A DNA stretch of 64,000 bases from Laburnicola sp. R22_1 (GCA_014281115.1 JACONQ010000016.1:1612001-1676000), one strand, 5' to 3'. Counted from the first letter of the stretch, positions 44,533 through 57,132 are shown. The notes: generated by a model not told the origin, from the sequence alone. A program made the numbers and translations.

Positions 44533-46698
44533 ATGGACCTGGAAGTTAATCAATATTACTTAGGGACCGCGTTGGTGCCGTCGATAAATTTAATCTACGC
44601 TGAGCTCGAGGAGTTCCCAGACGACTGTACGGGATGTTGTATGTCGGATTTTGAGCATCATTTGCCTGCATTAATTTCTCCCTCTATATTAGATGAAATT
44701 CTAGGGGCCTCTGGATGTGTACCCAAGGATCTTCATCGTGTTGCTTTACTTCCTAAACTCCTACTACCATCATCGTTAGTAATACCTTGTTTGCATGGCA
44801 GATTTAGACTGCAGAATGCAAGACAGGAAAGTAGCAACCTCTCCCAGTTTTGGCCTGTGGACATGTTTAGTGATAGTAGGTTTGAATCCGGTCTAGAGAG
44901 TCCAAGTTGCTCACAGAGTCAACGTGTAGAAATAACCCACGGCGTAGCGCTGTATCTCCGTCAGTTTTACAGAGGTCATTCTGCTCTATGCGATGGCGAA
45001 ATATATCTCCGAGTACGACGCTATCAACGAGAAGGAATGAACGACCAGGCTGCCGCATGGATGAACAGGCTGAGCAAATCGAAACAACGCAACGTGAATC
45101 AAATTTTACGTACTTCCAAGATTAGATCTATTTTAGACAACCTGGAGCCATTTCGTGCGCTCTGGGTGAACTTCCAATTGGGTTCCTTTCCACCTATACT
45201 TAGTTGGAGATGCTATGAGGTATCGAAGCCTTACTATGCTAGCTCAAAAGTACTTTGTTAACAAAAACAGGAAATCGAAACTTACCTAACAACCATACTT
45301 CAGACATGGCAAATTCTCACTCACGGAAACGGCCACTGGTGTGATCTTGTTACGCTGCGGAAGGTAGAAGGTCTCGCGCCCAAATGGAGCTTGGAACATT
45401 CAAAGAGGGCCAGGTACCTATTTGGTACTAATCAAGTGCTAAAGCAAGCTTCAAGTACAGAGAGAGAAGAGTCGCTTGACAAACTGCTTGCACTGCCTAC
45501 TTTTGTACCAAGTTTTGCCACATTCTTCAAGCACACTAAGAGGTTAGGTCCTGCGATGCTTGCGTTACGATGGCTTCTTCCACACCATAAGGCGTCCCCT
45601 ACCATACAAAGTGCAATTAAAACATACTATACAAAATATTATAGCGAACCGCGCAAATGTATAATCCAATATGGTGATAAGCAAGAGTATAGGGAGACAG
45701 ATACGGCACAACGAGCAATGGGATGGGCTTACATACAGCTGTTTTTGGCTTCCATGCGTTATAGCAGAGATGGGAACCCCAAAGAGCAATACTCGGATCA
45801 GCCAGGTTGGACAATTCGATTGGCGAGCGTAGCGTACGACTTGGGCTTTGAGAATACAACTATCCTTAAGCTACGACAATTCAACCCTGACGCATGTGAC
45901 ATTCGATATCACATGCTGTGCGAGCGTCCTACCAACCAATTTGATGTTTCAGCAGAGTTATTCGACCAAGAAGTTCAAATGAGACGGGCAAGGCAGACTA
46001 TATTCACGGCCCGGACGGATTTTGTCCCTCCAACCATGACAAGTGCATCTAAAATAAAATCGAAAAACTTAGATCACTATCACAATCTGTTTCTCGGTTA
46101 TATATGGGATGCTCTCGCAGCCCAAGAGCAAGGGGATTTCCTAACTCCATTTGGTGATTTGGTCCTAATATTAATGGCTTTCTTTAACGATCTCCTACTA
46201 AGAGAAACCCTCGATACAGAGTCATCAAACACCATAGAAAGGAACCGGCCTAATTTGATCTCCCCACATGAATTTAATGAGAATGGGAATGAAGGAGATG
46301 TCGCAATCGAAGATGCCACATCCAACGGTTTCGCAACGGAGGGACTAGATGTAACGATACAAGAGAAACAGTCCCACAATGCTACCGTGGAGTTTATACC
46401 ACTACCAGTGGTAGATGGTACCAATAGTTTTACTTGCATAAATACTAAACAAACAGTTAAACAGGCAATCCAAAAATTAACAGCTGGAGGGACGAAAGCC
46501 TTCTTAACTACAGAGGTCGCAAGTCATAGTAAGAACAATAGTCGCAATGCCTGTAAGCGGTTAAGATTGGTTAGTCCAGCTGCCGAGAATATTGTAGCTT
46601 TTCGAAAGCATCTGAAATCTGTTCAAATATATTATTGTAGTATTAGTTCCGTATCATTGTTTATGGGTAAGCAACCATATAATGCTTTACAAATTTAA
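44533..46698 (+). CDS. DUF3723 protein
   Basis: Exon 1 to 45219; a 51-bp intron (45220-45270, GTATCG...AACAG) contains an in-frame TAA and keeps the frame; exon 2 runs 45271-46698. DUF3723 landmarks in order: LGTALVPSINLIYAELEEFP, ALISPSILDEIL, IPCLHGRFRL, WPVDMF, LCDGEIYLRVRRYQ, WMNRLSKSKQRNVNQIL, and LGSFPPILSWRCYE joined to EIETYL. A long C-terminus of about 450 residues follows. The start is tentative: the frame is open upstream of the ATG at 44533, after a possible acceptor TTTAG. Function unknown. The family is strongly associated with Starship elements. Divergent from the patatin gene, 211 bp apart. Confidence 0.78.
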
Positions 46699-46943
46699 TC
46701 GCGTAAAATAAACCTATATAGCTAAAAGTATCTATAAATCTATTATAAGAACCTTCTTATAGGGAATGTTTTACGATTGGTACTTTACAGCTAAATATTC
46801 TATCTATACTACTTTCCAAAATATAATTCTAGCTAGTGGATAATATATACTAGGTTATTATATATACTATATGCTAAAATATAATAGAAATAAATATAGA
46901 ATAGACTGACGTTACTGTAATGCTACCTTGAGTAATAATAATG
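46699..46943. other. Very AT-rich spacer
   Basis: Gene-free, dominated by TA-rich sequence. It marks the end of the Starship-like gene cluster in this window. Confidence 0.35.
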
Positions 46944-48783
46944 CTAAGGATAGAACTGTCCTGGCCTACCGCCATCCCATTCGCACCCAGGGTCATAGTG
47001 CAAGATAGTGGCAGCGGGCTCCTCTTTTTGCAGAGTACTTAATGACAGAGGCACCGACACCACGGTTTCTTCGCCAAGATATCTTCGCTGTTTTGCCTTT
47101 GAGAAACAATGCAGTGGGATCCTGTCACAGTAACGTCCTATGACTGGTGATTGACGCATTCCAATCACGATGTATTGGAGATTCCCGCAGTACCCTCTAT
47201 CATGAAGGAATGCGAACAGACCAGTGGTGAAGCACTGAAGCTCCCACGCAATCTCCTTTTCGCTCCTCGGTTGTGCGTGCTGGCATACATGGTACTGCCG
47301 AAGGTGTAGCACGAACAGATCGGGCATACACTGAAGTCCGTTCTACATGATGTCAGCACTTAAAACCTAGAACCCTCGATACTTACCCAGAAGTTGATAT
47401 GCTCTGCAACCAAGGGTTTGTTCCAAATCTGGGGAAGAAGATAGTATTCGTCAACTTGCAGACCGAGCTGCTTAAGATTTTGACAATGATGAAACACCTC
47501 GCTTAGACCGCCTGGCAGGTAATCGACCTCGTCTTCAGAAGCGTGAAGATGACTTCTGTAATGCAGCGAAAGCGAGCGGATGCTTTTTCCGAGCAGTGGC
47601 ATTGCTGCAAAGGTCGTCTCTGGTTTGGCCCCAGCGTGGCTCCAAACCAGGTGTAGTGAGTCGAAGTTACAGATTTTGAAGAGTTGTCCCAGACATGCAT
47701 CAATGTTGCGTTGTTCAACGTGGCTAAAAGAAGTTGCGAGATGGTGTAGATCAATAAGACGAGGAACTTGCAGAAATGTCTCGGCGAGAGCGTCCAGAAA
47801 AGTATCCGAATGCAGGCAGTTCCATAGTGTAAGATGAGTAATGGATTGGAAAGGGATCAACCCAATCAGAAGCGGAAGAAGCATCTCTAGGTCCCAACCG
47901 TCCAGAGTGAGTCGGCGGAGATTCGAGAGGCAGCACCCCTGGGAAGACGACCTTTGGGATTGAACATGGTTGATTATCATCGTGAGTTGCTCCGACCTCA
48001 TGGCCTGAATGCGAAGATTTTGGAGTGTGTGTCGAAAAGTCGAACGGTCCGAGAAAAGACAGTGCAAAAACTCCTGAAGATGCTCCAAGCGTTGGAAGCT
48101 GATGTCGCAGGTTCTAAGCTTGGGCGAATCCCGTAGTACATGGGTTAGTCTAAAAGACTCGCCAAAGCGACTTTGGTATTGTGCATCGTAGCGAATGTTT
48201 GCCTGGAAGAAGTGCAGCTCTCGTTGGGTGTAGGACAAGTATTCCAGTATCCGCGCGCCTATAGGCCGATTTGATAAGTGCCTGCAACTATCAGCGAAGT
48301 AAATTTTCAACAAAGACCATCTGACCTGAATACGCGAAGTTGCCCATGGGGGATCAGAACGAGAAATAGATAGAGCGATTGGTCTTTCTCCCCAGTCGTC
48401 ACGGCTTTCCTTTTCGGAACGGTGTGAGTCGGAAAATTAGACCGATAGTTGCTCCCTAGGGGAGTTTTCCTAACGGAGATTGCATCCGCTGGGGGTGAAC
48501 AATCAATAACGGTTACACTATGGGTGTGGGCTTGTATCTTCAAGGAAGCTCGTGCCACAAGGAATACTTGAGCTCGGTCGATGTCTTCAAAAGACGTCAT
48601 CGGAATGATTAGATGTCCATACAGTTTGGTTTGAGCAATTGTACTTATTGCTTTACAAACGCGGCACAACGAGGCTAACGCGCTTGAATCCAGCTGAAAA
48701 TGTTAACATATTTTGTTTCGCGGGGTCAAGAAACATACAGTCTCAAAGATCGCGTCGCTTAGCTCTGGAGGAAGATTCATCAT
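46944..48783 (-). CDS. F-box/leucine-rich-repeat-like protein
   Basis: Exon 1 (48783-48739) encodes MMNLPPELSDAIFET. A 45-bp intron joins LDSSALASLCRVCKAI, completing a canonical F-box. The middle is LRR-like (LPLLIGLIPFQSITHLTLWN, LGKSIRSLSLHYRS, NLKQLGLQVDEYYLL). A later intron, 47386-47343 (GTAAGT...ATGTAG), joins the last exon, 47342-46944. The junction near 48306-48345 is unsettled: either a 38-bp intron with an unusual GTCAGA donor or a frameshift. F-box proteins recruit substrates to SCF ubiquitin ligases through Skp1; the LRR-like part would select the target. Divergent from the Zn2Cys6 gene. Confidence 0.68.
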
Positions 48784-49009
48784 TCTGGAGTGTCTAAACT
48801 GCAAGAACATTCAATAGGAATTGATTGTACCCAAGATAGCACTAACAGGAACCCATGTTTGGCGTGTTTGACATTTCACAAATAGAGCTGGAAGCGCCCA
48901 GGCTGAACGACTGTGCCATATATGGTCTCAGATGTACCCCGCAGTGGCGCACAGGATCCCCCAGATATAAGTAGGACGGTGTTACAGCAGTGGGAGGTAC
49001 ACGAGTAAC

Positions 49010-49944
49010 ATGGGTCCACGTTCACAACCGAAGCGCGCAGCACGTTCACAACTAAGGCGCGCAGCACGTGCATGCGAGCGTTGTCGGTTCAGGAAAATAA
49101 GGGTAATGTTACCAATAACCTACCTTGCGCATCGATTGCTTATAAGATACCAAGTGCATAAATGGTACCCAGGATGGAGGCGTCTGTGATGAGTGCCAGA
49201 CCGCTCGCCAGCTCTGTGTGATCACAGAGCGAAATTCCGGGGCCAGCAATGAGTAAGTTCACGCACAAAGCCACTTCTTTACGCTAAGCCTTGAGTAGAC
49301 AGACCTATCTGAAGAAGGAATGTGATCTACTCTCAGAAGCACTGCAAGTGTCGTTCAAGCTCTTGCGGGAACACAACTGCCTGCCCGAAAGCCCTTCCCA
49401 GATTCACGCCAACCCTGAGCCTTCATTGAACTACGTGCTGGGTATACTTCAGAAGGTTGAGGAGCACGCCAATCCAGACACCGGCTTCCAAGCAGCTGAA
49501 AAGGAGGAACTTCCAACTGAATCTACAATGGAAGACGACCTAGTGAATTTCAACACCCAGTATTCCCAGGAGCTTATTTTGGGCCCTGTAGGAGGTTCCA
49601 ATCACGCTGCGAACGCCCAGTGTTTTCAAGGTTTTGGTCTGGCCCCGGATTTCATCCAAGCCCAACCCACCCAATTGGATGAAGGCCTTGTCATATCGGA
49701 TTACAACACTCAGAGTCTTGGTTTGGCTCCAAACTTCGAAATCCAAGGCCAGTCCACTACCTCTTTTGGTGGTAGCGGGTCACTTACGGAACATCCGCAT
49801 TTCGCACCGAATGGTTTTTCAAAATCTGAAGTGCCGCCGTTGTTCGAGGGTGGTGTTAACAACGAAAGGGCGTCTGGAAGCTGGCAAGGAGATCCAGCCT
49901 CCTCTTTCCTCGCTCCCACAGACGAGTGGTTCGTCATTCATTGA
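49010..49944 (+). CDS. Zn2Cys6 (fungal binuclear zinc cluster) regulator
   Basis: Exons 49010-49102, 49155-49252 and 49299-49944; introns of 52 and 46 bp. The first intron sits inside the zinc cluster. The joined pattern is C-X2-C-X6-C-X9-C-X2-C-X6-C: ACERCRFRKIR in exon 1, CINGTQDGG and VCDECQTARQLC in exon 2. A basic start (KRAARSQLRRAARA) precedes it. A predicted helix (YLKKECDLLSEALQVSFKLL) and an acidic, Gln/Ser/Pro-rich region follow, giving 278 residues with no fungal_trans middle domain. It is a likely nuclear DNA-binding regulator of unknown targets. The first acceptor is CAAG rather than YAG. Reading exon 3 alone hides the DNA-binding domain. Confidence 0.75.
49017..49064 (+). repeat. 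24 bp coding duplication
   Basis: CACGTTCACAAC then CGAAGCGCGCAG (49017-49040) is repeated at 49041-49064 with three changes. It duplicates eight residues of the basic segment just before the zinc cluster. Confidence 0.75.
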
Positions 49945-50545
49945 CGGAACTGAATGAGAATCTTGGCACCTACGGTTGCGGCTAGTCTTAGCTTGGAGTT
50001 TTTTTAGTGTTCCCATAGGCAGTTGCAAATGGCATCCATCGTTCGTCCTAATCGGGCCTTCTATGAGACAAGTGTCGTGGATTCGGCAATGGGATCGGGC
50101 TACAAAGGGTAAAGACAACTGTGCTAATCGTCATGTACTAGCCTGAGCGGACTGGGCCAACTGAGACTCGGATGTCAGCGGCACTTCTTATTAGCCAGCC
50201 AAACGAGTAACGGATAATTTTAGGAAAAGCTAAGCGCTCGTCTGCCTTGCACAATCCCGTGCCGTCTGGTTGGATGCTGTGCCGCGGCAACTAATTAACT
50301 CGCCGGGCTTTCCGAAAGCACGTGACGCATAATCCATACCTAGCTCCCGAGGGTGCCGCTAATGCCTGCAGATTCTGAGAACTGTGCAACCCCCCCTTCT
50401 AGTCTTGCTCGGATCTCATGGCTCGCTGGCAGGCTTCTAATCTTCTAGCCTGCATACTGATGCTTGGCAGATCCATGTCACGTGATATCTACATACATTA
50501 TTTAAGCACGTTGCTGAATGTATCTTCGAGGTCTAAAAGTACACT
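49945..50545. other. Intergenic region upstream of the BTB-like gene
   Basis: No gene. The TATTTAAG at about 50498 could be a TATA box for the gene at 50546. Confidence 0.35.
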
Positions 50546-51618
50546 ATGGCGACTATGAAAGTGTTTGACATTTCGCCTAATCCAGATACGGTTATACGCG
50601 CTCAAGACTATGTCTATCACGTCTCATCCTCCAAGTTACGCCTACTAGGCCCCAAGTTTGAAGCTTTGTTCAGCGAGCAGACGTCTCCTACATTACTCAA
50701 CATGAAAGAGCATCCGGAAGCGCTTTTACGACTTTTTCAGTCGGCCCATGGCATCTTCGTAACGGCCAAGGACATTACCAGCGAAATTCTAGCTGAGCTT
50801 GCGCTCTTGCTCGAACGGTACGAAGTCCCGCAATCATCAGAAGCTTATGATTTGGTCCAGTTCTGCTTTCAGGCTAAGACTCAATCAACGCCTTATAAGT
50901 TCTCGAGCGATTTGGTGGATCTCCTTGTGGTTGCGAGAGTACTTGGCCCTGAAAAGCTGTGCCGGTTAGGGTTAAGCATATTCCAAAACAACCAGTGTTA
51001 CTATGAAGTGGCAAATCCTCGAGGAGACCCTTTCTATACCTTGCTATTAGGTAACAAGCAAACTACTCTTATCATAGAACTTGACTAAAACTTACAGCAC
51101 ATATCATGCTTAGGGTGGAAACCGTCCGGTATAACGTGATAAACATCCTAACAGAGTCCGCACAAATGGTTACGAACCTCTGCAAAGATAACGACAAAGA
51201 CCTTGATATGTCACGCCGCCTGTGGAAAATGGTGGTCTGGATCGCGAAAATTCGGCCCAGTCTCGAAAACATCAATCACGCGTTGCTGGCACTCTACATC
51301 CCTCCCAAATGGCAGTATCAAGTGAAACGCGAAGGAGCACTCCATGTCATTTACAAGGCCACGGTTGATGCGTCGGAATGGCTCCTGGAAGAATCCTCCA
51401 ACAAGACACAAGAGATGTCTTTGGAGTCGAACAGCGCGGATTTGAGGCGATCAGAGGTTCAGGGAGAGTCTGCGTCATACGAAGATGTTGCATCCGACAT
51501 GAGCACATCGTTTGATAGCTTTGACGGTGAAGATGCCTTGCTATCGGAGGAGGAAACATATCTTTTAGACATAAAACCATTTAAGTATCTAGTAAAAATA
51601 CACATAGCGCGTCTTTGA
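50546..51618 (+). CDS. BTB/POZ-like protein
   Basis: Exon 1 (50546-51050), a 47-bp intron (GTAACA...CTTACAG) and exon 2 (51098-51618) give about 341 residues. The N-terminus is BTB-like (FDISPNPDTVI, HVSSSKLRLLGPKFEALFSE). A BACK-like helical region follows (ELALLLERYEVP, DLVDLLVVARVLGPEKL). Exon 2 adds helices and an acidic Ser/Glu-rich tail. Likely a cytoplasmic/nuclear adaptor. Unrelated in detail to the BTB-like gene at 24339. Confidence 0.65.
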
Positions 51619-51639
51619 GCTACTGGTTTTCTTTGGCAT

Positions 51640-52086
51640 TGGCATTTTTCCATGTCCCCCAATTTTTCCTGATCCTTGGCATACGGTGCCAATCGCGCTG
51701 CGGGATGTGCCAGCTTCCGCGGGAGCTCGTATCGCAAAGTCCTGAGGAGGACCCGCAACTCGACGAATTGCATAGGAACATCCAGCCAGATCCGCTTACA
51801 ACTGGAACTAATAATGCAGTTACTCTTGAGATACATGTACGAGTCAATGCTACCTATGTATCTAAGCATCCGTATAATCAATGTGTGCAACCTGTCCAGT
51901 ATTACCAGCATGAGCCAAACCCACTGGACAGAGTCTTGTATAGGGGGCTTTGCACACGACGCATTTTTTAACGTGTTCTTCGAAGTATTGAACGCTCCAA
52001 TACTCGGGATCGTTTAGAGGAAATATGTGGGCGGTGGTAGGTGGATTGGCAAATCGAACAGATGTATTAGCTTGGTACTTGGTCAT
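51640..52086 (-). pseudogene. Decayed small cysteine-containing fungal protein
   Basis: From MTKYQANTSVRF the frame encodes EEHVKKCVVCKAP and GNTGQVAHIDYTDA. It then shifts by one base near 51905 into a second frame (GSIDSYMYLK ... VPMQFVELRVLLRTLRYEL). Together they resemble a widespread short fungal protein with a CxxC pair and an LL...L tail, which I know only as uncharacterised. Probably inactive. Confidence 0.33.
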
Positions 52087-52475
52087 TTGGGATGTTCTTC
52101 TAGCTGGAATCCCGCGATTTGAAGATGTGCACCAAATTTATATTTACGTTTCACAGGTATCACGTGCATCCACCTCATGTTCTATAAGCAATATACTTCC
52201 GTCACTAAGCCAACATGGTTTTCTGGATCCTGTACCTCAGTCTCCCTTTCTCCTTGGTCGCATCCTATCAGGTCTTCAGTGGACACGGCTCAACGTAAGC
52301 AGGATGGCCTTCAGCATCAGAATGGCTGACATTTGAAGAACTGTAAGATGAACATCCATGTACATAGCTCGCAAACTAAAGCCACAGATGGAGTCGAAAT
52401 CTCCACGTCCTCAACGCGTCTTGCTCACCAACCTATGGCAGCGATAATTCACTGGAAGAGCTAGAGAGCATTAAG

Positions 52476-52815
52476 ATGTTTATTCTAGATGCTGCATCGT
52501 ACACAAGCGTGCCTCCGAGTCTATTGTTTGCAATGATGATGCAAGAATCTGATGGCTGTGTACGTGTGGGTAGCACTGCAAGGTGCGGTGACAAATCCCG
52601 AACTCATGCAATCCAATGCTGGCGAAGGGAGCTGTGTCAACGTCTCTCCCTGTCCATCAAGTATCATCAAAATGATGTTGATGGAGGGCGCAGGAGAGGG
52701 TCGAGATTTTGGCTTGAAGCAAGCTGTGGATCTATTTGCGAACGTCTCTAACTTATGCCTGCAAAATTTTACCGCGCGGCAGCCTGTGCTTACAACGCCA
52801 GGCCTAACAGTGTAG
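52476..52815 (+). pseudogene. Lysozyme-like (transglycosylase fold) gene fragment
   Basis: DAASYTSVPPSLLFAMMMQE then SDGCV is followed, after a one-base frame change at about 52581-52586, by VTNPELMQSNAGEGSC and CPSSIIKMMLMEGAGEGRD. The E in MMMQES and the NPxLMQS block are characteristic of secreted fungal lysozyme-like proteins acting on GlcNAc polymers. The frame is open upstream (YGSDNSLEELESIK), but no signal peptide exon was found. The frameshift suggests inactivation. Confidence 0.5.
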
Positions 52816-52916
52816 TGGCAAGTCACTTAGAATAGGGACGAGCTACACAATGCTACGCGTCTGACATTGCTAACTGTCTTCTCGGCTGGAGCCAAAGATC
52901 GGACACTACGTGCCCA

Positions 52917-53210
52917 TTGGATCATGCCGTTGGGCCTGAGCAATCCTCAGATCTACCATTGCTTCCATCCAATCCCAAACATTCCATACAGACAGGCTGT
53001 CTATCTACACCGCCGCCTTCGATGCTACTCCCACCTTCGTCTCTACCACAATTCAGTGTGTATTATTTAGTAGGAGAAGGTGATATATATAACGCAGTTG
53101 CTGAGAAACATAACATAGCATTTGTGGAGTTGAAACAACTGAATCCAGGACTGAGTGTAAATTGCACGAACCTATGGCTTGGCTATTACTACTGCGTCTC
53201 TTCACATTAG
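52917..53210 (+). pseudogene. LysM-domain fragment
   Basis: The last ~50 residues form a LysM unit: VYYLVGEGDIYNAVAEKHNI then LKQLNPGLSVNCTNLWLGYY, preceded by a proline/serine linker with one cysteine (QTGCLSTPPP). LysM binds chitin-type polysaccharides. No signal peptide is attached, and the upstream part is the lysozyme-like relic in another frame, so both may be pieces of one broken secreted gene. Confidence 0.5.
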
Positions 53211-53235
53211 AACCTCAAATAGTCTTAAATATCAA

Positions 53236-54381
53236 CTATGATGCTATTTCCGACAATGCTTGACTCTGTGTCCCAACTAAATGCACTAACAGGCACCTGG
53301 TCTCGGACGCGGTGCACGATACGTATCTAAAGCGATGTGAGCCACCTATGGTATGAGCTGGATAGTAATGACTTACGTCGGTTTCTATAGGTGTATACCG
53401 CGCTTCCTCCCCACTAGGCCCAGGAACGTTCTCGGAGGTCGCAATCCGACTAGTCACGTGCCAAACGCCCTCTTGCGGTGATGTTGGGCCAGTTGGAGAT
53501 TCGGATCTAGGAGGCGAGCTGCTACGGTTACCAGACATGTCTGGACCCGTCTCCCGAGTTCCACGGCGTAAGGTCTTGATCCGAAAATTCGAACGAGCAG
53601 CTATGCCGTTATTGATGAAGAGAAAGGCTGCGTTTTCAATGAGTCCCCAAAGATGTAGCCAGAACGATTTGGCGATACCGCGTACTGCGTAGCTGCTACC
53701 TGCTCTTGCAAAGGATACTAAAATGACTATAGAAATCAGACAAAATCGCACAGCGGCATACTTCTTAGTACGTTTGGGTAAACGTGTATGTGCCAAGATT
53801 GTCAGCGGAAAGGCGATCAGAATGATGTTGGTAACCCCATCCCACGATGTAGATACCCACAATGCCACGAATGATACCAGTATTTGGGGTTCTTCGATAC
53901 CTAAACACAGGTTAATAAACCGTCAATTTTAGGCCGAAGTGAGGGCTACCGGCGGTGTGAGGCGGCTCTGCAAAAGGGTACTCAATAATACAGCATGTGC
54001 ACGCCATAACAAGCATCCAAAGTATGCACCACCAAGCTCGCTTTAGCAAGTAAAACGATTCGACCAGGCGGTAATAGGAAGTGAGAAGGCTCACTTTTAG
54101 GAGCCATAGGCAACTAGTCTGTAGCATAGTGGAGGAGTATTGGAGCCGATAGAATGATGAGCCGGGTAAGGTATTGGAAGCTGAATGATTGTAGTATAGA
54201 GCAGCAGAAACCGTATTAACGATGCAAGAAACAAAAAGTAGTAAAAACAGACGAGTGATAGGATGTTGTCGTAGGGCGGCTTCATAAGCGAACTTTGTGT
54301 GACATGGCGAATAGAAGCGACAAAGGCTGAAAGCCCAAAGCAGAGCCACATGATGGCGAAGAAAGCGATCTTGTCAAGCAT
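53236..54381 (-). pseudogene. Fungal 7TM (rhodopsin/PTH11-like) membrane protein, broken frames
   Basis: Three overlapping frames encode successive hydrophobic helices: MLDKIAFFAIMWLCFGLSAF and YYFLFLASLIRFLLLY, then LQTSCLWLLKVSLLTSYYRL and CILWMLVMACTCCII, then GVTNIILIAFPLTILAHTRL and FCLISIVILVSFARA. A cyt-terminal tail with proline/serine follows. The order and spacing match fungal 7TM integral membrane proteins. No good splice site joins the first two frames (near 54200), so at least one frameshift exists. The second junction near 53900 could be an intron. Probably a pseudogene. Confidence 0.5.
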
Positions 54382-54658
54382 CTTGTAATTGTTAGGGTGG
54401 AATTATAGATCCGTAGGATATGAAATACCTATAGTAGCAGGAGAACGCACGGACCAACATGACACAGCCACTAATGTACCAGTAGCCGGCGCTTAGGTAG
54501 CACTGCCCGCTGCTTATTTTTAAATCTACGCGCCCGGCTCCCTAATGCTCAGCAGTCGTCTGCAAGGCGCACACGCTATTACTACCTACGGCTATTTTTT
54601 TGCGATGTTCATGTTTTTGGGTCCTGTGCGGATGCTCACGTGATGAAAACTCATCCGT

Positions 54659-57132
54659 CTAGGCTAGGAAGGTAAGAGGGCTGCCGATATACTCATTTGG
54701 ACTGCGATCTTGGAGTCTTGTATTAAGATTAGATGGAAAGCCAAGGAGAAGCTCCGTGGCAGTGCTAGGGACAGGAACCAAAAGTTCTGGTCGGAGCACC
54801 TTCATAGCATTCCCAAACCATCGTGCGTCGTCGTCAGAGAGTATGTCGATGCTGGGATCAATTTTAGCAAAGTTACGTCACAAAGGGTCATACTTACTCC
54901 TTAGGTTTTATCGGTTTCTGCAGGCTCTTCTGCAGACCTGCGCGAGAGAATTTGAGCACCGGGGTGTTTATCTCTTGACCAGGAAACAAGACAAGTAAGG
55001 ACGGGTCGACTGTGCCTTGAAAAATAAAATGTATGATCTTTCCATCGTGAATATACCTGTTCAAATCCTTTTCTATGGTATCGTGGTCGCCACCATATGC
55101 CTTCTCGATCCCAGACGCAATCGCCTGTTTAACGGGAAATGATGCAGGATGCTTGGATCCGGGTACAAAATCAGGATAATTACGGGCAATCCAATCCGTC
55201 TCAGGTGTTGGGACAGTAGATGTATTGATCCCCTGCTTGAAACTCTCGGTGGATTCGTGCCTTGCTTTGCGTTTCTTCTCAATCCTACTTATGCTTCTTT
55301 TCTCTGTAAGAGTTTTTACTTCGTAGCGAAAAGCATCGTAATAGCAGAATTTCAGGTATCGCGTGCGCGCCACTTCCAAATGGTTGGTTGCGTTTTTGGT
55401 GTCGAGGTAATGATGTATTTGCAAAAGCCGGTTGACATGTAGCTGCCTGGTTGGAGCTCCTTCCCTCGGTTGTGCTGCGATGTGCTTTAGCGAACAAAGG
55501 ATATGCACAGATCCGATCTCATGAATGCACTGTAGCATTCGAAGCTTTTTGCTGTCTAGGCTTACGTTATTAGAGTGAATATGTTCGATGAGCAGCTCTT
55601 TCGAGGGAAAATCTTTGAGTGATGTCTCAACTACCATCTGGAATCTCTGATATGGAGCTTGTTCCGGATCCATGCCGAGTCCCCGAAGGACCGCTTCTTT
55701 TCGATAGGGGCCCAACATGGCTTTGATGAAGTCCATTCGAAGATCTCGTGCGTCCATCTTGTCAGCGTTTGTATTGCGAAAGCTGGCTGTTGCCAAGTGC
55801 ACGAGCATTAATGTGCTTTCAACACTGGGGTGCATGGCAGGCTGTCGCGTGAGTTAAAGAATCGTACAGAATAATCGAGAGAACGTACATCTTGGGTAAC
55901 CTTTACCCACAAACAATTATCCAAACATCTCTGGATAGATGATGGTGGGGACCCAGAGCCAAGAAGGAATACCTTTTTGTTGGGTGTGTCCACCACGACT
56001 AGGAGCATTGACTCAAATAGAGTGGCGGAAACTCCATCGTTCATGAACATCTCCTCTTCCCAATCCTGAGACTCGGGCTCTATTATAGACAAAGGAGCAG
56101 GAATCAGCGCAAGAAGAAGGTTACATATTAGCGGCCGAGTCAGTTGACGCCCATATATAAGCGGATCAAACATATCGTAAACTGCGCTCTTTGACATATC
56201 CTCTTCTGGAGTTTGGTATAGTGGACGGAATCCTATATGGCAAGCGCTTTGAAGGTACGATTCGATCTCCTTCATGTCTTCAGGACCCAGAATATCTGCT
56301 TTTGTATTGGTTGAGTGTTTGGAAATTCTGCCAATTGGTTAGCAGAATTATGAACGTAGCCCTCCACGCCGTCAAAGCCCAGGTTCAACGACGGTTGGAA
56401 GCTTGATGATCCTGTAATCTCCCTCGTTTCGTCTGCCGGCGCAGTTTCACCCTCCACATCTTCAGAGTTTACCATTTCTGAATCGCTGGTAAGCACCGAA
56501 ACGTCTTCGAGTGGCCCTATAGCGTCTTCAAAGTAACTCGGCATTTCAACCTCCATATCCCCGAAAAGATTGTCACCGTCGAAAGCGGGAACATTATCGT
56601 TATGATCACCAAGATTCAAACCCAGGCCTCTGTTGTCGGGATTGTGGCCATCGGGAACGAACAACCCCTCGGCGTCTGAGCTGTTCGAATCACGAACGCA
56701 TTGATGGTTGCCAAGATCATCCTCCACAAATCCTCCGGCATCTGGATCAACATCCTGGTCAATTGATCCTTCTTGACTATTTCGCTCTGATAAGGAATTG
56801 TTTGTGCGTTTAGAAGCTCGCCGAGGCACATCAGTAAAGCTTCGCGATCCAGTGGTTGGTTCGTTTGTCCGGACCACATCCCTGTGACGTAGGTGGAGAG
56901 TATTAGAAATCTGGAGTGTATCCGACCGACGCTGTAGTGTGTCCTGAACGTTCTCACTCCACAGTTGAACAGCAAGGAGTAACTGGGTAAGCTCTTCGTT
57001 GTCTGCTTTCGGGTCGGTCTCGTTCCAGTCCTGAGCGAATCGCTTTAGTTGTTAATACCATAGGTACTTTGTAACAAGCTTAAAAGGACAGCGACGTACT
57101 AAAATGAGACTTAGAGCCTCGTTTAGGTCCAT
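54659..57132 (-). CDS. Multi-exon orphan protein with acidic domain
   Basis: Exons recognised: 57132-57100 (MDLNEALSLIL), 57042 to about 56396, about 56360 to 55889, 55841-54898 and 54851-54659. Introns of 57, 47 and 46 bp have GTACGT or GTAAGT donors; the junction near 56330-56396 is not settled (GCTAAC branch and GGCAG acceptor are clear, donor is not). The product has roughly 750 residues: a helical start (ADNEELTQLLLAVQLW), a long Asp/Glu/Asn-rich region, a globular middle (DPLIYGRQLTRPLICNLLLA) and a helical C-terminal half. It ends LSDDDARWFGNAMKVLRPEL and then a short tail. I do not recognise a domain. Confidence 0.58.

Noticed and set aside
45217..45270. A nonsense codon (TAA) splitting DUF3723
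   Set aside because: The stop lies inside a 51-bp GTATCG...AACAG intron whose removal restores a typical DUF3723 motif, so it is not a mutation.
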